NCBI RefSeq assembly: GCF_018760365.1
Contig: NZ_JAHIAB010000010.1
Location: forward strand, 172,685 to 236,684
Reading direction: 5' to 3'
Source: Pseudooceanicola endophyticus
GTDB taxonomy: Bacteria > Pseudomonadota > Alphaproteobacteria > Rhodobacterales > Rhodobacteraceae
DNA: 64,000 bases
The translations under genes and the position numbers were made by a program. Each line of letters begins with the position of its first letter. Position 1 is the stretch's first letter. This document shows positions 56,015-64,000 of the stretch, piece after piece. The notes under the pieces were generated by a model. The model saw only the letters and a program-made list of their open reading frames with translations. It was not told the DNA's origin and searched no databases.

Positions 56015-57331
56015 TCAGATGTCGAGCGTGTTCTCGCGTTCCCAGTGGGAGAAATGCGACACGAAGCTGTTCCATTCCTGGTGCTTCATCTTGATGAAGG
56101 ACGCCGAGAAGTCTTCGCCCAGCATCGCCTTCAGGCCCGCGTCCTCGTCGAAGAAACGGATCGCATCCAGCATGTTCAGCGGCAGCTTCGGCGCATCCTT
56201 CACCAGGTGGCCTTCGGCATACATGTCGATGTCGTGGCGCGGACCGGGATCGGCCTTGGAGCGGATCCCCGAGAGGCCGGCGGCGATGATCACCGCCTGC
56301 AGCAGGTAGGGGTTGGCCGCCCCGTCGGGCAGACGCAGCTCGAACCGGCCGGGGCCCGGGACGCGGACCATGTGGGTGCGGTTGTTGCCGGTCCAGGTGA
56401 CGGTGTTGGGTGCCCAGGTCGCCCCCGACAGGGTGCGCGGCGCGTTGATGCGCTTGTAGCTGTTGACGGTCGGGTTGGTGATCGCCGCCAGGGCGCTGGC
56501 GTGCTTCATGATGCCGCCCAGGAAGTGACCGCCCTTTTCGGAAAGGCCCACCTCGCCGATCTGGCCACCGGCATTGCCGGCAAAGGCGTTGGTCTTGCCG
56601 TCCAGATCCCAGACCGAGACATGGGCGTGGCAGCCGTTGCCCGTCAGCCCTTCGATGGGCTTGGGCATGAAGGTGGCGCGCAGCCCGTGCTTTTCGGCCA
56701 CCGACTTGACCATGAACTTGAAGAAGGAATGGCGGTCGGCGGTGACCAGGGCATCGTCGAAGTCCCAGTTCATCTCGAACTGGCCATTCGCATCCTCGTG
56801 GTCGTTCTGGTAGGGGCCCCAGCCCAGATCCAGCATGTAATCGCAGATCTCGGCGATCACGTCGTAGCGGCGCATCACCGCCTGCTGGTCGTAGCAGGGC
56901 TTGGCGGCGGTGTCGGCGGGATCCGAGATTTCCGTGCCTTCCGGGGTCAGCAGGAAGAACTCGGCCTCGATGCCGGTCTTGACGCGCAGACCCTCGGTCG
57001 CGGCCTCGGCGACCAGCTTGCGCAGCACGTTGCGCGGCGCCTGCCCGACCTCCTTGCCCTCCATGATGCAATCGGCGGCGACCCAGGCGACCTCGGGCTT
57101 CCAGGGCAGCTGGATCACCGTCGAGGGATCCGGCACCGCCAGCATGTCCGGATGCGCCGGCGTCAGGTCGAGATGGGTGGCGAAGCCCGCGAAGCCCGCG
57201 CCGTCCTCCACCATGCCCGCGATGGCCTGGGCGGGCACCAGCTTGGCCCGCTGACCACCGAACAGGTCGGTGTAGGAGATCATGAAATACTTGACGCCCT
57301 TTTCCTTCGCGAAGGCGGTGAGATCCGTCAT
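56015..57331 (-). CDS. gmaS: Gamma-glutamylmethylamide synthetase (glutamine synthetase type III-like)
   Basis: A 438-aa glutamine-synthetase fold enzyme from ATG 57331 with GGAAAGG upstream. Active-site segments are KTGIEAEFFLL (about 118-128), NGQFEMNW (about 182-189), GNGCHAHVSVW (about 231-241) and the Arg-rich region NRTHMVRVPGPGRFELRLPD. It joins methylamine to glutamate with ATP, the first step of the N-methylglutamate pathway. Membership of the GmaS group rather than true GlnA is inferred from the genes mgsABC upstream and mgdABCD downstream. Confidence 0.87.
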   Translation of the reverse strand: MTDLTAFAKEKGVKYFMISYTDLFGGQRAKLVPAQAIAGMVEDGAGFAGFATHLDLTPAHPDMLAVPDPSTVIQLPWKPEVAWVAADCIMEGKEVGQAPRNVLRKLVAEAATEGLRVKTGIEAEFFLLTPEGTEISDPADTAAKPCYDQQAVMRRYDVIAEICDYMLDLGWGPYQNDHEDANGQFEMNWDFDDALVTADRHSFFKFMVKSVAEKHGLRATFMPKPIEGLTGNGCHAHVSVWDLDGKTNAFAGNAGGQIGEVGLSEKGGHFLGGIMKHASALAAITNPTVNSYKRINAPRTLSGATWAPNTVTWTGNNRTHMVRVPGPGRFELRLPDGAANPYLLQAVIIAAGLSGIRSKADPGPRHDIDMYAEGHLVKDAPKLPLNMLDAIRFFDEDAGLKAMLGEDFSASFIKMKHQEWNSFVSHFSHWERENTLDI

Positions 57332-57436
57332 GCGTGAACCTTTCCTGTTGTGCGCCCCGGTGGTCCCTTGCGGCCCCGGGGTCTGTTCCTGCGGGCGGTC
57401 GCTGCCGCCCGGGTATGCGCCCTGCCCCAGACAGGA

Positions 57437-57465
57437 ACGGCGCGCGAAGGCCTCTCGCGCGCCGT
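57437..57465. promoter_or_regulatory. Stem-loop between mgsC and gmaS
   Basis: ACGGCGCGCGA-AGGCCTC-TCGCGCGCCGT, an 11-bp perfect stem in the 142-bp gap between mgsC and gmaS. There is no long T run, so it may stabilise mRNA or reduce read-through rather than fully end transcription. Confidence 0.55.
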
Positions 57466-57473
57466 GAAGATCG

Positions 57474-58799
57474 TCAGAAGCCGCCCTTGCCCGGCCACCA
57501 GTTGGTGCCTGCCAGCGGGACCTGGGTCATCGCGGCGGCCTCCATGGTCAGCGCGCAAAGGTCCTCGGGCTCCAGGTTGTGAACGTGGCTTTTCCCGCAG
57601 GCGCGGGCCAGGGTCTGGCATTCCAGCGTCATCACGTTCAGGTAGTTGCGCAGACGGCGGCCGCCCTCGATCGGGTCGAGGCGCTTCATCAGCTCGGGGT
57701 CCTGGGTGGTGATGCCCGCCGGGTCGCGCCCCTCGTGCCAGTCGTCATAGGCGCCGGTGGTGGTGCCAAGCTTCTGGTATTCGCCTTCCCACTTGGGATC
57801 ATTGTCGCCAAGCGCGATCAGGGCCGCCGTCCCGATGGAAACCGCATCGGCCCCAAGCGCAAGCGCCTTGGCCACATCCGCGCCGTTGCGGATCCCGCCC
57901 GAGACGACAAGCTGCACCTTGCGGTGCATCCCCAGATCCTGAAGCGCCTGAACGGCGGGGCGGATGCAGGCCAGCGTCGGCTGGCCGACGTTCTCGATGA
58001 AGACATCCTGCGTGGCCGCCGTGCCGCCCTGCATCCCATCCAGCACCACCACGTCGGCGCCCGCCTTCACCGCCAGCGCGGTGTCGTAATAGGGGCGCGC
58101 GCCGCCGACCTTGATGTAGATCGGCTTTTCCCAGTTGGTGATCTCGCGCAGTTCGAGGATCTTGATCTCCAGATCATCGGGGCCGGTCCAGTCCGGGTGA
58201 CGGCAGGCCGAGCGCTGGTCGATCCCGATCGGCAGGTCGCGCATCCCGGCGACGCGTTCGGTGATCTTCTGGCCCAGCAGCATACCGCCGCCACCGGGCT
58301 TGGCGCCCTGCCCCACCACCACTTCGATGGCATCGGCGCGGCGCAGGTCGTCGGGGTTCATGCCGTAGCGCGAGGGCAGGTACTGGTAGACCAGCTTTTC
58401 GGAATGGCCGCGCTCTTCCTCGGTCATGCCGCCGTCGCCGGTGGTGGTCGAGGTGCCGGCAAGCGAGGCGCCCCGGCCAAGGGCCTCTTTCGCGGGGCCC
58501 GACAGCGCGCCGAAGGACATGCCCGCGATGGTGATCGGGATCTTCAGCTCGATCGGTTTCTTGGCGAAACGGGTGCCCAGAACCACCGAGGTATCGCATT
58601 TCTCGCGATAACCCTCCAGCGGGTAGCGGCTCATCGAGGCGCCGAGGAACAGCAGGTCGTCGAAATGCGGCAGACGCCGCTTGGAGCCGCCGCCGCGGAT
58701 ATCGTAGATGCCGGTTTCGGCGGCGCGGCGGATCTCGGCGTTGGTCTCGCGCGAGAAGGTCCAGGACTGGCGCGGTTCGGTACGGGGTGTCTTGTCCAT
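57474..58799 (-). CDS. mgsC: N-methylglutamate synthase subunit C, FMN glutamate-synthase domain (GlxD-like)
   Basis: A 441-aa protein from ATG 58799. It corresponds to the FMN-binding catalytic domain of glutamate synthase: ITIAGMSFGALSGPAKEALG (about 88-107), GGMTEEERGHSEKLVYQYLP, the FMN-phosphate region DVVVLDGMQGGTAATQDVFI (about 265-284) and SGGIRNGADVAKALALGADA. Cys residues in ECQTLARACG and EDLCAL near the C-terminus could hold an iron-sulfur cluster. It converts gamma-glutamylmethylamide to N-methylglutamate together with MgsA and MgsB. Confidence 0.86.
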   Translation of the reverse strand: MDKTPRTEPRQSWTFSRETNAEIRRAAETGIYDIRGGGSKRRLPHFDDLLFLGASMSRYPLEGYREKCDTSVVLGTRFAKKPIELKIPITIAGMSFGALSGPAKEALGRGASLAGTSTTTGDGGMTEEERGHSEKLVYQYLPSRYGMNPDDLRRADAIEVVVGQGAKPGGGGMLLGQKITERVAGMRDLPIGIDQRSACRHPDWTGPDDLEIKILELREITNWEKPIYIKVGGARPYYDTALAVKAGADVVVLDGMQGGTAATQDVFIENVGQPTLACIRPAVQALQDLGMHRKVQLVVSGGIRNGADVAKALALGADAVSIGTAALIALGDNDPKWEGEYQKLGTTTGAYDDWHEGRDPAGITTQDPELMKRLDPIEGGRRLRNYLNVMTLECQTLARACGKSHVHNLEPEDLCALTMEAAAMTQVPLAGTNWWPGKGGF

Positions 58800-58809
58800 C
58801 TGCCTGCCC

Positions 58810-59493
58810 TCAGTATTCGTCTGCGTGGTCGATGTTGAAATTGTAGAGCTTGCGGGACGACCCGTAGCGCTTGAACTCTTCGGGTTTGGCGTCGGCACCG
58901 GCCCTGGCCAGCAGGTCCTTCAGCAGTTCGATATGCTCGGGGCGCATCTCCTTCTCGACGCAGTCGGCGCCGAGGGACTTGACCGAGCCGCGCACGAACA
59001 GTCTGGCTTCGTACAGGCTGTCGCCAAGGGCATCGCCCGCGTCGCCCAGCACCACGAGGGTGCCGCGCTGCGCCATGAAGGCCGACATGTGGCCGATGTT
59101 GCCATGCACCACAATGTCGATCCCCTTCATCGAGATCCCGCAGCGCGAGGAGGCATTGCCCTTGATCACCAGCAGCCCGCCGCGCCCGGTGGCGCCGGCA
59201 TACTGGCTGGCGTCGCCCTCGATGACGACGGTGCCGGACATCATGTTCTCGGCGACGCCGGGACCGGCGCTGCCTTCGACCGTGACGGTGGCCAGCTTGT
59301 TCATGCCGGCGGTGTAGTAGCCGGTCGGCCCCTTCACCCGCACGCTCAGCGTGCCGTCAAGACCCACGGCCAGCGCATGGCTGCCGCGCGGGTTCTCGAT
59401 CACGTATTCCTCGTTGGCCTGCGCCTTGGCGGCGGCCTGAAGCGCAGAGTTCACCTCGCGCAGTTCGGTGGTGCCCATGTCGATGGTCTGCAT
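58810..59493 (-). CDS. mgsB: N-methylglutamate synthase subunit B, GXGXG domain (GlxC-like)
   Basis: A 227-aa right-handed beta-helix protein matching the C-terminal GXGXG domain of GltB and FwdC. Repeated G-x-x-G-x-x-x-G turns are visible: GSAGPGVAENMMSGTVVIEG (about 83-102), YAGATGRGGLLVIKGNASSR and GIDIVVHGNIGHMSAFMAQR. It is a structural subunit linking the amidotransferase and FMN parts. It starts 3 bp after mgsA. Confidence 0.85.
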   Translation of the reverse strand: MQTIDMGTTELREVNSALQAAAKAQANEEYVIENPRGSHALAVGLDGTLSVRVKGPTGYYTAGMNKLATVTVEGSAGPGVAENMMSGTVVIEGDASQYAGATGRGGLLVIKGNASSRCGISMKGIDIVVHGNIGHMSAFMAQRGTLVVLGDAGDALGDSLYEARLFVRGSVKSLGADCVEKEMRPEHIELLKDLLARAGADAKPEEFKRYGSSRKLYNFNIDHADEY

Positions 59494-59496
59494 GGC

Positions 59497-60384
59497 TCAG
59501 CGCTCCCAGAAGTAGACGGTGGCGGGTTCGGGTTCCCAGACCTTGGCGGCCTCGATCCCGGGCAGGTCGGCAAGGGCGCGGTATTCGCTGGCGAAGGCCA
59601 CGTAATCCTCGGTCTCGGCCAGCACGGCGGGCTTGCAGGCGATGGGATCACGCACCACGCCAAAGCCGTCCCTTGTGCCTGTGACGAAGGTGAAGAACCC
59701 GTCGAGATCCTTCAGCGAGCCTTCCAGCGCCTCGCCCAGCGACGCGCCCTTGGCGATCCGGTAGGAGATGTAGGTGGCGCCGACCTCGGTGTCGTTCTCG
59801 GTGCGGGTGTGGAAGCCTTCCTTGGCCAGCACGCGCCGCATCTGGTTGTGGTTCGACAGCGACCCGTTGTGCACCAGGCACTGATCCTCGGCAGTCGAGA
59901 ACGGGTGCGCGCCCAGCGTCGTCACGGCGCTTTCGGTGGCCATGCGGGTATGGCCGATGCCATGGGTGCCGCCCATGGCGCGGATGCCGAAACGGGCGGC
60001 CACGTCCTTGGGCAGGCCCGTCTCCTTGTAGATCTCCATCCGCTGACCGACGCCCATCAGGCGCAGGCCGCGGGCCTCAAGCGCGGCGACGGCGGCCGCC
60101 TCCTGCGCTTCGGGCACCACCAGGACGGCGTGGGTATCCACCACCTTCATGGTCACCGGCACGCCCAGCTCGGCCGCCAGCGCGGTGTCGAGCCCGGGGA
60201 AATCCGTGGCCGGAGCCTCGGACTGCACGGTCACCTTCACGCCCTCGGCGCCCTCGCCGTAGATCGCGATCCCCGCCGAATCCGGGCCCCGGTCGGTCAT
60301 GGTGATCAGCATGTCGGTCAGCATGTCGCCCAGACGGGGCGAAAGCGCGTCATTCTTCAGGAACAATCCCACAATGCCACACAT
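59497..60384 (-). CDS. mgsA: N-methylglutamate synthase subunit A, class II glutamine amidotransferase (GlxB-like)
   Basis: A 295-aa protein. ATG 60384 puts Cys2 at the N-terminus (MCGIVGLFLK), which becomes the nucleophile after removal of Met; GGAGAAGACC precedes it. Amidotransferase motifs include DRGPDSAGIAIY, GIGHTRMATESAV, HPFSTAEDQCLVHNGSLSNH (about 165-184) and TENDTEV. First gene of the mgsABC-gmaS operon. Confidence 0.87.
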   Translation of the reverse strand: MCGIVGLFLKNDALSPRLGDMLTDMLITMTDRGPDSAGIAIYGEGAEGVKVTVQSEAPATDFPGLDTALAAELGVPVTMKVVDTHAVLVVPEAQEAAAVAALEARGLRLMGVGQRMEIYKETGLPKDVAARFGIRAMGGTHGIGHTRMATESAVTTLGAHPFSTAEDQCLVHNGSLSNHNQMRRVLAKEGFHTRTENDTEVGATYISYRIAKGASLGEALEGSLKDLDGFFTFVTGTRDGFGVVRDPIACKPAVLAETEDYVAFASEYRALADLPGIEAAKVWEPEPATVYFWER

Positions 60385-60542
60385 GGTCTTCTCCGAATTA
60401 CCTGCGGCCAGGCCGCCTCGGATCCGACTTATCAGGAAACTAATTTTCCCATAAAGAAATTTCTGCGTCGCGGAGGCGATTTTCTCTGCCTTGGCGTCAG
60501 GCTGCCCAAATTTGCACCGCGCCACCGGGGTCCGGACATGCA

Positions 60543-60566
60543 AACGGGCGCCCGAGGGCGCCCGTT
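60543..60566 (-). terminator. Probable terminator after metQ
   Basis: AACGGGCGCCC-GA-GGGCGCCCGTT, an 11-bp stem 23 bp after the metQ stop. It has only a short T run, but its position at the end of the metNIQ operon makes transcription termination likely. Confidence 0.65.
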
Positions 60567-60588
60567 CAGAAGCATCGCAAGCCAGGGC

Positions 60589-61365
60589 TTACCAGGAGGT
60601 CAGCACCGTACCGTGGTACTTCTCTTCGATGAATTTCTTCACGTCGTCAGAGTGATAGGCCTCGATCAGCGGCTTCACCCAATCGGCGTTCTCGTCGCCC
60701 TTGCGGACCACGATGATGTTCACGTAGGGCGAATCCGGCTTTTCCATCGCTATGGAGTCGGTCTTCGGGTTCATGCCGGCGGCGATCGCGTAGTTGGTGT
60801 TGATCATCGCGGCGCTGAGGTCGGCCAGCGAACGCGGCAGCTGCGCGGCGTCCAGTTCCTGGAACTTCAGCTTCTTGGGGTTCTCGGTGATGTCGAGGAC
60901 GGTCGGCACCAGGCCGGTGCCATCGGCAAGCTTGATCAGCCCCAGATCCTGCAGCACCAGCAGCGCACGGCCACCGTTGGTCGGATCGTTCGGGATGCCG
61001 ATGCTGTCGCCCTTCTTCAGCTCGTCGGGGGACTTCACCTTGTCGGAATAGAGGCCCATCGGGGTGGTGATGGTGGTCGCCACCGGCACCAGGTCAAAGC
61101 CGCGATCCTTGATCTGGTTGTCGAGGTAGGGCTTGTGCTGGAACGAGTTCGCCTGGATGTCGCCATCGGCCAGCGCCTGGTTCGGCACCACGTAGTCCGA
61201 GAACTCGATGATGTCGATGTCCAGGCCCATGGGCTTGGCGACCTTGGCCACCTCTTCCATGATCTCGGCATGTTCGCCCGGGGACACACCCACGCGGATT
61301 TCCTCGGCAGCCGCCGCACCGGCGGTCAGCGCGAGGACGGAAACCAGCGTCATCAGCTTTTTCAT
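60589..61365 (-). CDS. metQ: MetQ-family methionine-binding protein
   Basis: A 258-aa periplasmic protein from ATG 61365 with GAAGGAC upstream. The signal peptide MKKLMTLVSVLALTAGAAAA has no lipobox Cys, so it is a soluble binding protein, whereas E. coli MetQ is lipidated. Family segments: IRVGVSPGEHAEIMEEVAKV, FSDYVVPNQALADGDIQANS (about 57-76) and IGIPNDPTNGGRALLVLQDL. Methionine is the usual ligand; related N-methyl or sulfur compounds are possible. Confidence 0.9.
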   Translation of the reverse strand: MKKLMTLVSVLALTAGAAAAEEIRVGVSPGEHAEIMEEVAKVAKPMGLDIDIIEFSDYVVPNQALADGDIQANSFQHKPYLDNQIKDRGFDLVPVATTITTPMGLYSDKVKSPDELKKGDSIGIPNDPTNGGRALLVLQDLGLIKLADGTGLVPTVLDITENPKKLKFQELDAAQLPRSLADLSAAMINTNYAIAAGMNPKTDSIAMEKPDSPYVNIIVVRKGDENADWVKPLIEAYHSDDVKKFIEEKYHGTVLTSW

Positions 61366-61397
61366 AACATTTGTCCTTCGAATAAATACGAGGGGTT

Positions 61398-62072
61398 TCA
61401 GGCGCCGCGGTTGCGGGGCGCCCGTTTGTCGACGCGCCGTGCGATCCATTCGCCGATGGTCTGCACCAGCTGCACGAGCACGATGAGGATGATCACCACC
61501 ATGGCCATCACGTCGGGCATGAAACGCTGGTAGCCGTAGCGGATGCCAAGATCGCCCAGCCCCTCGCCACCGACGGCACCCACCATGGCAGAATAGCCGA
61601 TCAGGCTGACCACGGCGAGGGTCATGCCCAGGGTGATGCCGGGCAGCGCCTCGGGGATCAGGACCTTGCGGATGATCTGCAGGGGGGTGGCGCCCATGGC
61701 GCGGGCCGCCTCGATCAGGCCGGCATCGACTTCGCGGATGGCGTTCTCGATCAGGCGGGCGATGAAGGGGATGGCCGCGATGGTCAGCGGCACGATGGCC
61801 GCCGTGGTGCCGATGGAGGTGCCCGCGACCATCCGGGTGAAGGGAATGATCGCCACCACCAGGATGATGAAGGGAACCGAGCGCGTGGCGTTCACCACGA
61901 TGCCCAGCACCCGGTTCACCAGCGGCGCCGAGAGCAGCTCTCCGCGTTGCGAGCAGGCCAGGAAGACCCCGATGGGCAGGCCGATGACGGCACCGATGAT
62001 GGCGGCCACGGCGACCATGTAGAGGGTCTGCCAGGTGGCGTCGATCAGCATGTGGATCAGGTTAGCGGACAT
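61398..62072 (-). CDS. metI: MetI-type ABC permease
   Basis: A 224-aa permease with five hydrophobic segments (about 15-37, 55-80, 86-105, 150-170 and 185-207) and the EAA loop IEAARAMGATPLQIIRKVLI (about 120-139) that contacts the ATPase. It overlaps metN by 11 bp and pairs with it and MetQ. Confidence 0.9.
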   Translation of the reverse strand: MSANLIHMLIDATWQTLYMVAVAAIIGAVIGLPIGVFLACSQRGELLSAPLVNRVLGIVVNATRSVPFIILVVAIIPFTRMVAGTSIGTTAAIVPLTIAAIPFIARLIENAIREVDAGLIEAARAMGATPLQIIRKVLIPEALPGITLGMTLAVVSLIGYSAMVGAVGGEGLGDLGIRYGYQRFMPDVMAMVVIILIVLVQLVQTIGEWIARRVDKRAPRNRGA

Positions 62073-63123
62073 AGCCCAGCACCTCCGTGCGCTGCTGATG
62101 GGTTTCCAGGTAGCTGCGCGCCTCGGCGCCGCGATCGGCGGGGACCGAGATCAGCAGATTGCCGAAGGGGCGCGGGCCGATCTCCTCGATGGCGCCGGCC
62201 AGGATGTTCACGTCGAGGCCAAGCGCCGCGCTCATCTGCGCGAGCAGCGGATCGGTGGCCTTGTCCCCCAGGAAGGTGATGCGGATCACCTCGCGCGCGG
62301 GTCCCTCGGGGCGCTCGGTCACCATCTGCTCGGCGATGAAGCGCGGCAGGGTCACGCCGGTCACCCCCGACAGGAAGGAGCGCGTGGTGGGATGCTGCGG
62401 GGTGGTGAAGATGTCGTAGGTCTCGCCCGCCTCGACGATGCGGCCGCCGTCGATCACCGCCATGTGGCTGGCGATGTCGCGCACCACCGCCATCTCGTGG
62501 GTGATCAGCAGCACCGTCAGGCCGAGGTCGCGGTTGATGTCGGCCAGCAGCTTCAGCACCGTCTGGGTGGTTTCGGGATCCAGCGCCGAGGTCGCCTCGT
62601 CCGAGAGCAGCACCTTGGGTTCGGTCGCCAGCGCGCGCGCAATGCCGACCCGCTGCTTCTGCCCGCCCGAAAGCTCGGCCGGGTAGCGGTTGGCCAGCTT
62701 TTCCAGACCGACGCGGGCGACGAGGTCGCTCGCACGGGTGCGGATCTGGCCGCGCGGCACGCCGGCGATCTCCATCGGCAGGGCGACGTTCTCAAGCACG
62801 GTGCGCGAGGAAAGCAGGTTGAAATGCTGGAAGATCATGCCGACTTCGCGGCGGATCTCGCGCAGGGCGGCACCATGGGCCGCGCCCACATCGCGCCCAC
62901 CCACGGTGATGCGCCCCGAGGTCGGCTTTTCCAGCCCGTTGACCATGCGCATCAGCGTGGATTTCCCCGCGCCCGAACGCCCGATGATCCCGGTGATGGC
63001 ACCTGCCGGCACCTCCAGGGAAATCCCCTCGAGCGCCATGACGCTGCCCGCGCCCTTCTGGGGGTAGGTCTTGCCAACATCGTCAAAGAGGATGGCCGCG
63101 CCGGCCGAGGTTTCGCGTTGCAT
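62062..63123 (-). CDS. metN: MetN-type ABC transporter ATPase
   Basis: A 353-aa ATPase. Walker A is GRSGAGKST (about 45-53), signature LSGGQKQRVGIARAL (about 146-160), Walker B VLLSDEATSALD (about 165-176), and a C-terminal NIL domain (about 270-345) that senses methionine. The ATG at 63123 is chosen because the upstream frame is not conserved; the ribosome site is weak. The region upstream is interrupted by transposase remnants, which may have changed its promoter. Confidence 0.9.
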   Translation of the reverse strand: MQRETSAGAAILFDDVGKTYPQKGAGSVMALEGISLEVPAGAITGIIGRSGAGKSTLMRMVNGLEKPTSGRITVGGRDVGAAHGAALREIRREVGMIFQHFNLLSSRTVLENVALPMEIAGVPRGQIRTRASDLVARVGLEKLANRYPAELSGGQKQRVGIARALATEPKVLLSDEATSALDPETTQTVLKLLADINRDLGLTVLLITHEMAVVRDIASHMAVIDGGRIVEAGETYDIFTTPQHPTTRSFLSGVTGVTLPRFIAEQMVTERPEGPAREVIRITFLGDKATDPLLAQMSAALGLDVNILAGAIEEIGPRPFGNLLISVPADRGAEARSYLETHQQRTEVLGYVR

Positions 63124-63319
63124 CTGAATGTCCGGATTGTCCTGTGAATTCGGATAGGTCGTCCATAGAACGGAAGCTGACGGCAGATACAACCCCGGAA
63201 GCGGGTCTCGCCGCGCTTACCCCGAGGCTGCGGCTTTGCAGGCCGCCGCGGCCCCTTCCCCCCTGCCCCCGCAAGCCCCGGAAAGCAGGGAGTTTCCGGC
63301 TTCCGTCCGGGCAGTACGG
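63124..63319. other. Upstream region of metN
   Basis: About 200 bp between the metN start and the transposase remnant. It should contain the metNIQ promoter unless the insertion separated it. I looked for a SAM or methionine riboswitch and could not support one. No gene was identified. Confidence 0.35.
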
Positions 63320-63641
63320 GCACTCCCGCACTGAACCGCACCGTATTTGCCGGAGGCTGATGTCGGTTGGTTGCGCGGCCATGCCTTCTGTTTCCAGAGC
63401 GGCGTAGAAGTTTGCCTCTGCTTCCGCCGGAGGGATGTTCCGGATCGGCGCGGACAAGCGGTGGTTGTTGAACCAGTCGCCCCATTCGAGGCTGGCATGG
63501 TCGACGGCTTCGAAGTTGCGCCACGGGTCCGCGCCGATGGATGGCCGCGGCCTTGAAGAGGCCGGTGATCGTCTCCGCCAAGGCGTTATCGCAGCTGTCA
63601 CCGACGCTGCCCACGGATGGTTCGATGCCGGCCGAGGCTGT
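63320..63641 (-). pseudogene. Frameshifted 3' remnant of an IS3-family transposase (OrfB)
   Basis: Only the C-terminal end of an rve-type transposase is left. One frame reads AGIEPSVGSVGDSCDNALAE, then TITGLFKAAAIHRRGP; the continuation WRNFEAVDHASLEWGDWFNN, HRLSAPIRNIPPAEAEANFY is in another frame. The switch occurs at GGACCCGTGG near 63524, where one C too many is present. The catalytic Glu region is kept but the rest (OrfA and most of OrfB) is missing. Boundaries are approximate. Confidence 0.8.
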
Positions 63642-63789
63642 GTGAAAACGGGCCGGCAGGGGCTCACGGCTGCTGGTTTGCCCGGTTGCTCACTTTCAGC
63701 CGCCTCCGACGCCCTTTGCGCGCGTTACGGCTTGGTGATCCCTTTCAAGCAATGCGTTACGGCGGCGCTTGAGGTGCGACAGCCCCCGA
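63642..63789. other. Short region between two transposase remnants
   Basis: 148 bp without a gene. It probably contains the end of the IS1182-type element, but no terminal inverted repeat could be assigned because the other end is outside the window. Confidence 0.3.
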
Positions 63790-64000
63790 TCAGGCGGCAA
63801 TGGCCCGCATCAGGCCCCGAATGCCGATCAACGCGACCACCCGCTTGATGTTGTAGGCAAGGACATTCAGCGCCATTTCGGTGCCGACGTTCTTCAGCCT
63901 CCGCGTCAGGAAATGGGTGTGCCCCATCCAGGCCTTGAGCGTGCCGAATGGGTGTTCAGCCGTGCAGAGGCGCAGGGTCATCCGATCGGCCTCTCCACCC
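63790..64000 (-). CDS. C-terminal part of an IS1182-type transposase, partial at right edge
   Basis: The frame is open to the right edge. The C-terminal pattern EHPFGTLKAWMGHTHFLTRR, then LKNVGTEMALNVLAYNIKRV, is the conserved end of IS1182/IS5-like DDE transposases, including the Glu of the catalytic triad region. It ends normally at a stop at 63790. Whether the element is complete cannot be seen. Confidence 0.8.
   Translation of the reverse strand, partial: GGEADRMTLRLCTAEHPFGTLKAWMGHTHFLTRRLKNVGTEMALNVLAYNIKRVVALIGIRGLMRAIAA

Noticed and set aside
63124..63340. SAM riboswitch upstream of metN
   Set aside because: No conserved helices or pseudoknot could be matched by eye; the region is close to insertion-sequence remnants.
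1..64000. CRISPR array or cas genes
   Set aside because: No regularly spaced direct repeats of 25-40 bp and no Cas-like proteins seen; the repeats found are palindromes or gene paralogues.

Overview
The window looks like chromosomal DNA of a high-GC alphaproteobacterium, most likely Rhodobacteraceae (Paracoccus/Rhodobacter-like). The grounds are codon use, the tripartite tricarboxylate transporters, the N-methylglutamate gene set and the gene families present. This is inference, since no rRNA or intact tRNA is present.

Layout. (1) 1-4525: the end of a prophage or prophage remnant on the minus strand, with small and large terminase genes (Nu1/GpA type), two short hypothetical genes and a divergent pair of Arc-like ribbon-helix-helix repressors around a palindromic operator. 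(2) 4526-22174: a 17.6 kb integrated element bounded by two 48-bp direct copies of the 3' half of a tRNA-Cys(GCA) gene. From left to right it carries a tyrosine integrase, two excisionase-like HTH proteins, a divergent Xre repressor, an AT-rich four-gene ABC-three-component (ABC-3C)-like conflict cassette preceded by a previously easy-to-miss 55-aa membrane peptide, a methyltransferase-helicase-GIY-YIG nuclease operon (YeeABC/DnmA-like), a lone RelB-type antitoxin, remnants of conjugation functions (MobC-like, VirB6, EexN, VirB5) and a Rep-like HTH protein with iteron-like repeats inside its gene. A 17-bp palindrome TGTGGTCCNGGACCACA occurs three times, at the borders of these modules. (3) 22280-48332: two related catabolic modules for (probably) hydroaromatic acids of the shikimate/quinate type. 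Each has a TctABC importer, a shikimate-dehydrogenase-like enzyme, flavoprotein dehydrogenases and TIM-barrel lyase/isomerase proteins. One is controlled by IclR, the other by LysR. The second contains a QuiC-type 3-dehydroshikimate dehydratase. A MarR-regulated EmrAB-OMF efflux operon lies between them. (4) 48408-60384: an aldehyde dehydrogenase followed by a full N-methylglutamate (methylamine) pathway: gmaS, mgsABC and mgdABCD, with a GlxA-family AraC regulator between the two halves. (5) 60589-64000: a metNIQ-type methionine ABC transporter, then a frameshifted IS3-family transposase remnant and the end of an IS1182-type transposase running off the right edge.

How the parts work together. 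The island combines mobility genes with two candidate anti-phage or anti-plasmid modules and lacks a visible relaxase, VirB4 or VirD4, so it is probably mobilised in trans or decaying. Because neither 48-bp copy has the 5' half of the tRNA, the intact tRNA-Cys probably lies left of the window. The prophage and the island would then be tandem insertions at the same tRNA gene. In the chromosomal part, imported ring acids would be oxidised by NAD-dependent dehydrogenases and flavoproteins and dehydrated to protocatechuate. Methylamine would be converted via gamma-glutamylmethylamide and N-methylglutamate to glutamate and a C1 unit. The best candidates for undescribed biology are the ABC-3C-like cassette with its membrane peptide and DCL-domain fourth gene, the three-gene methyltransferase module, and the unassigned flavoprotein/TIM-barrel enzymes of the two ring-acid modules.
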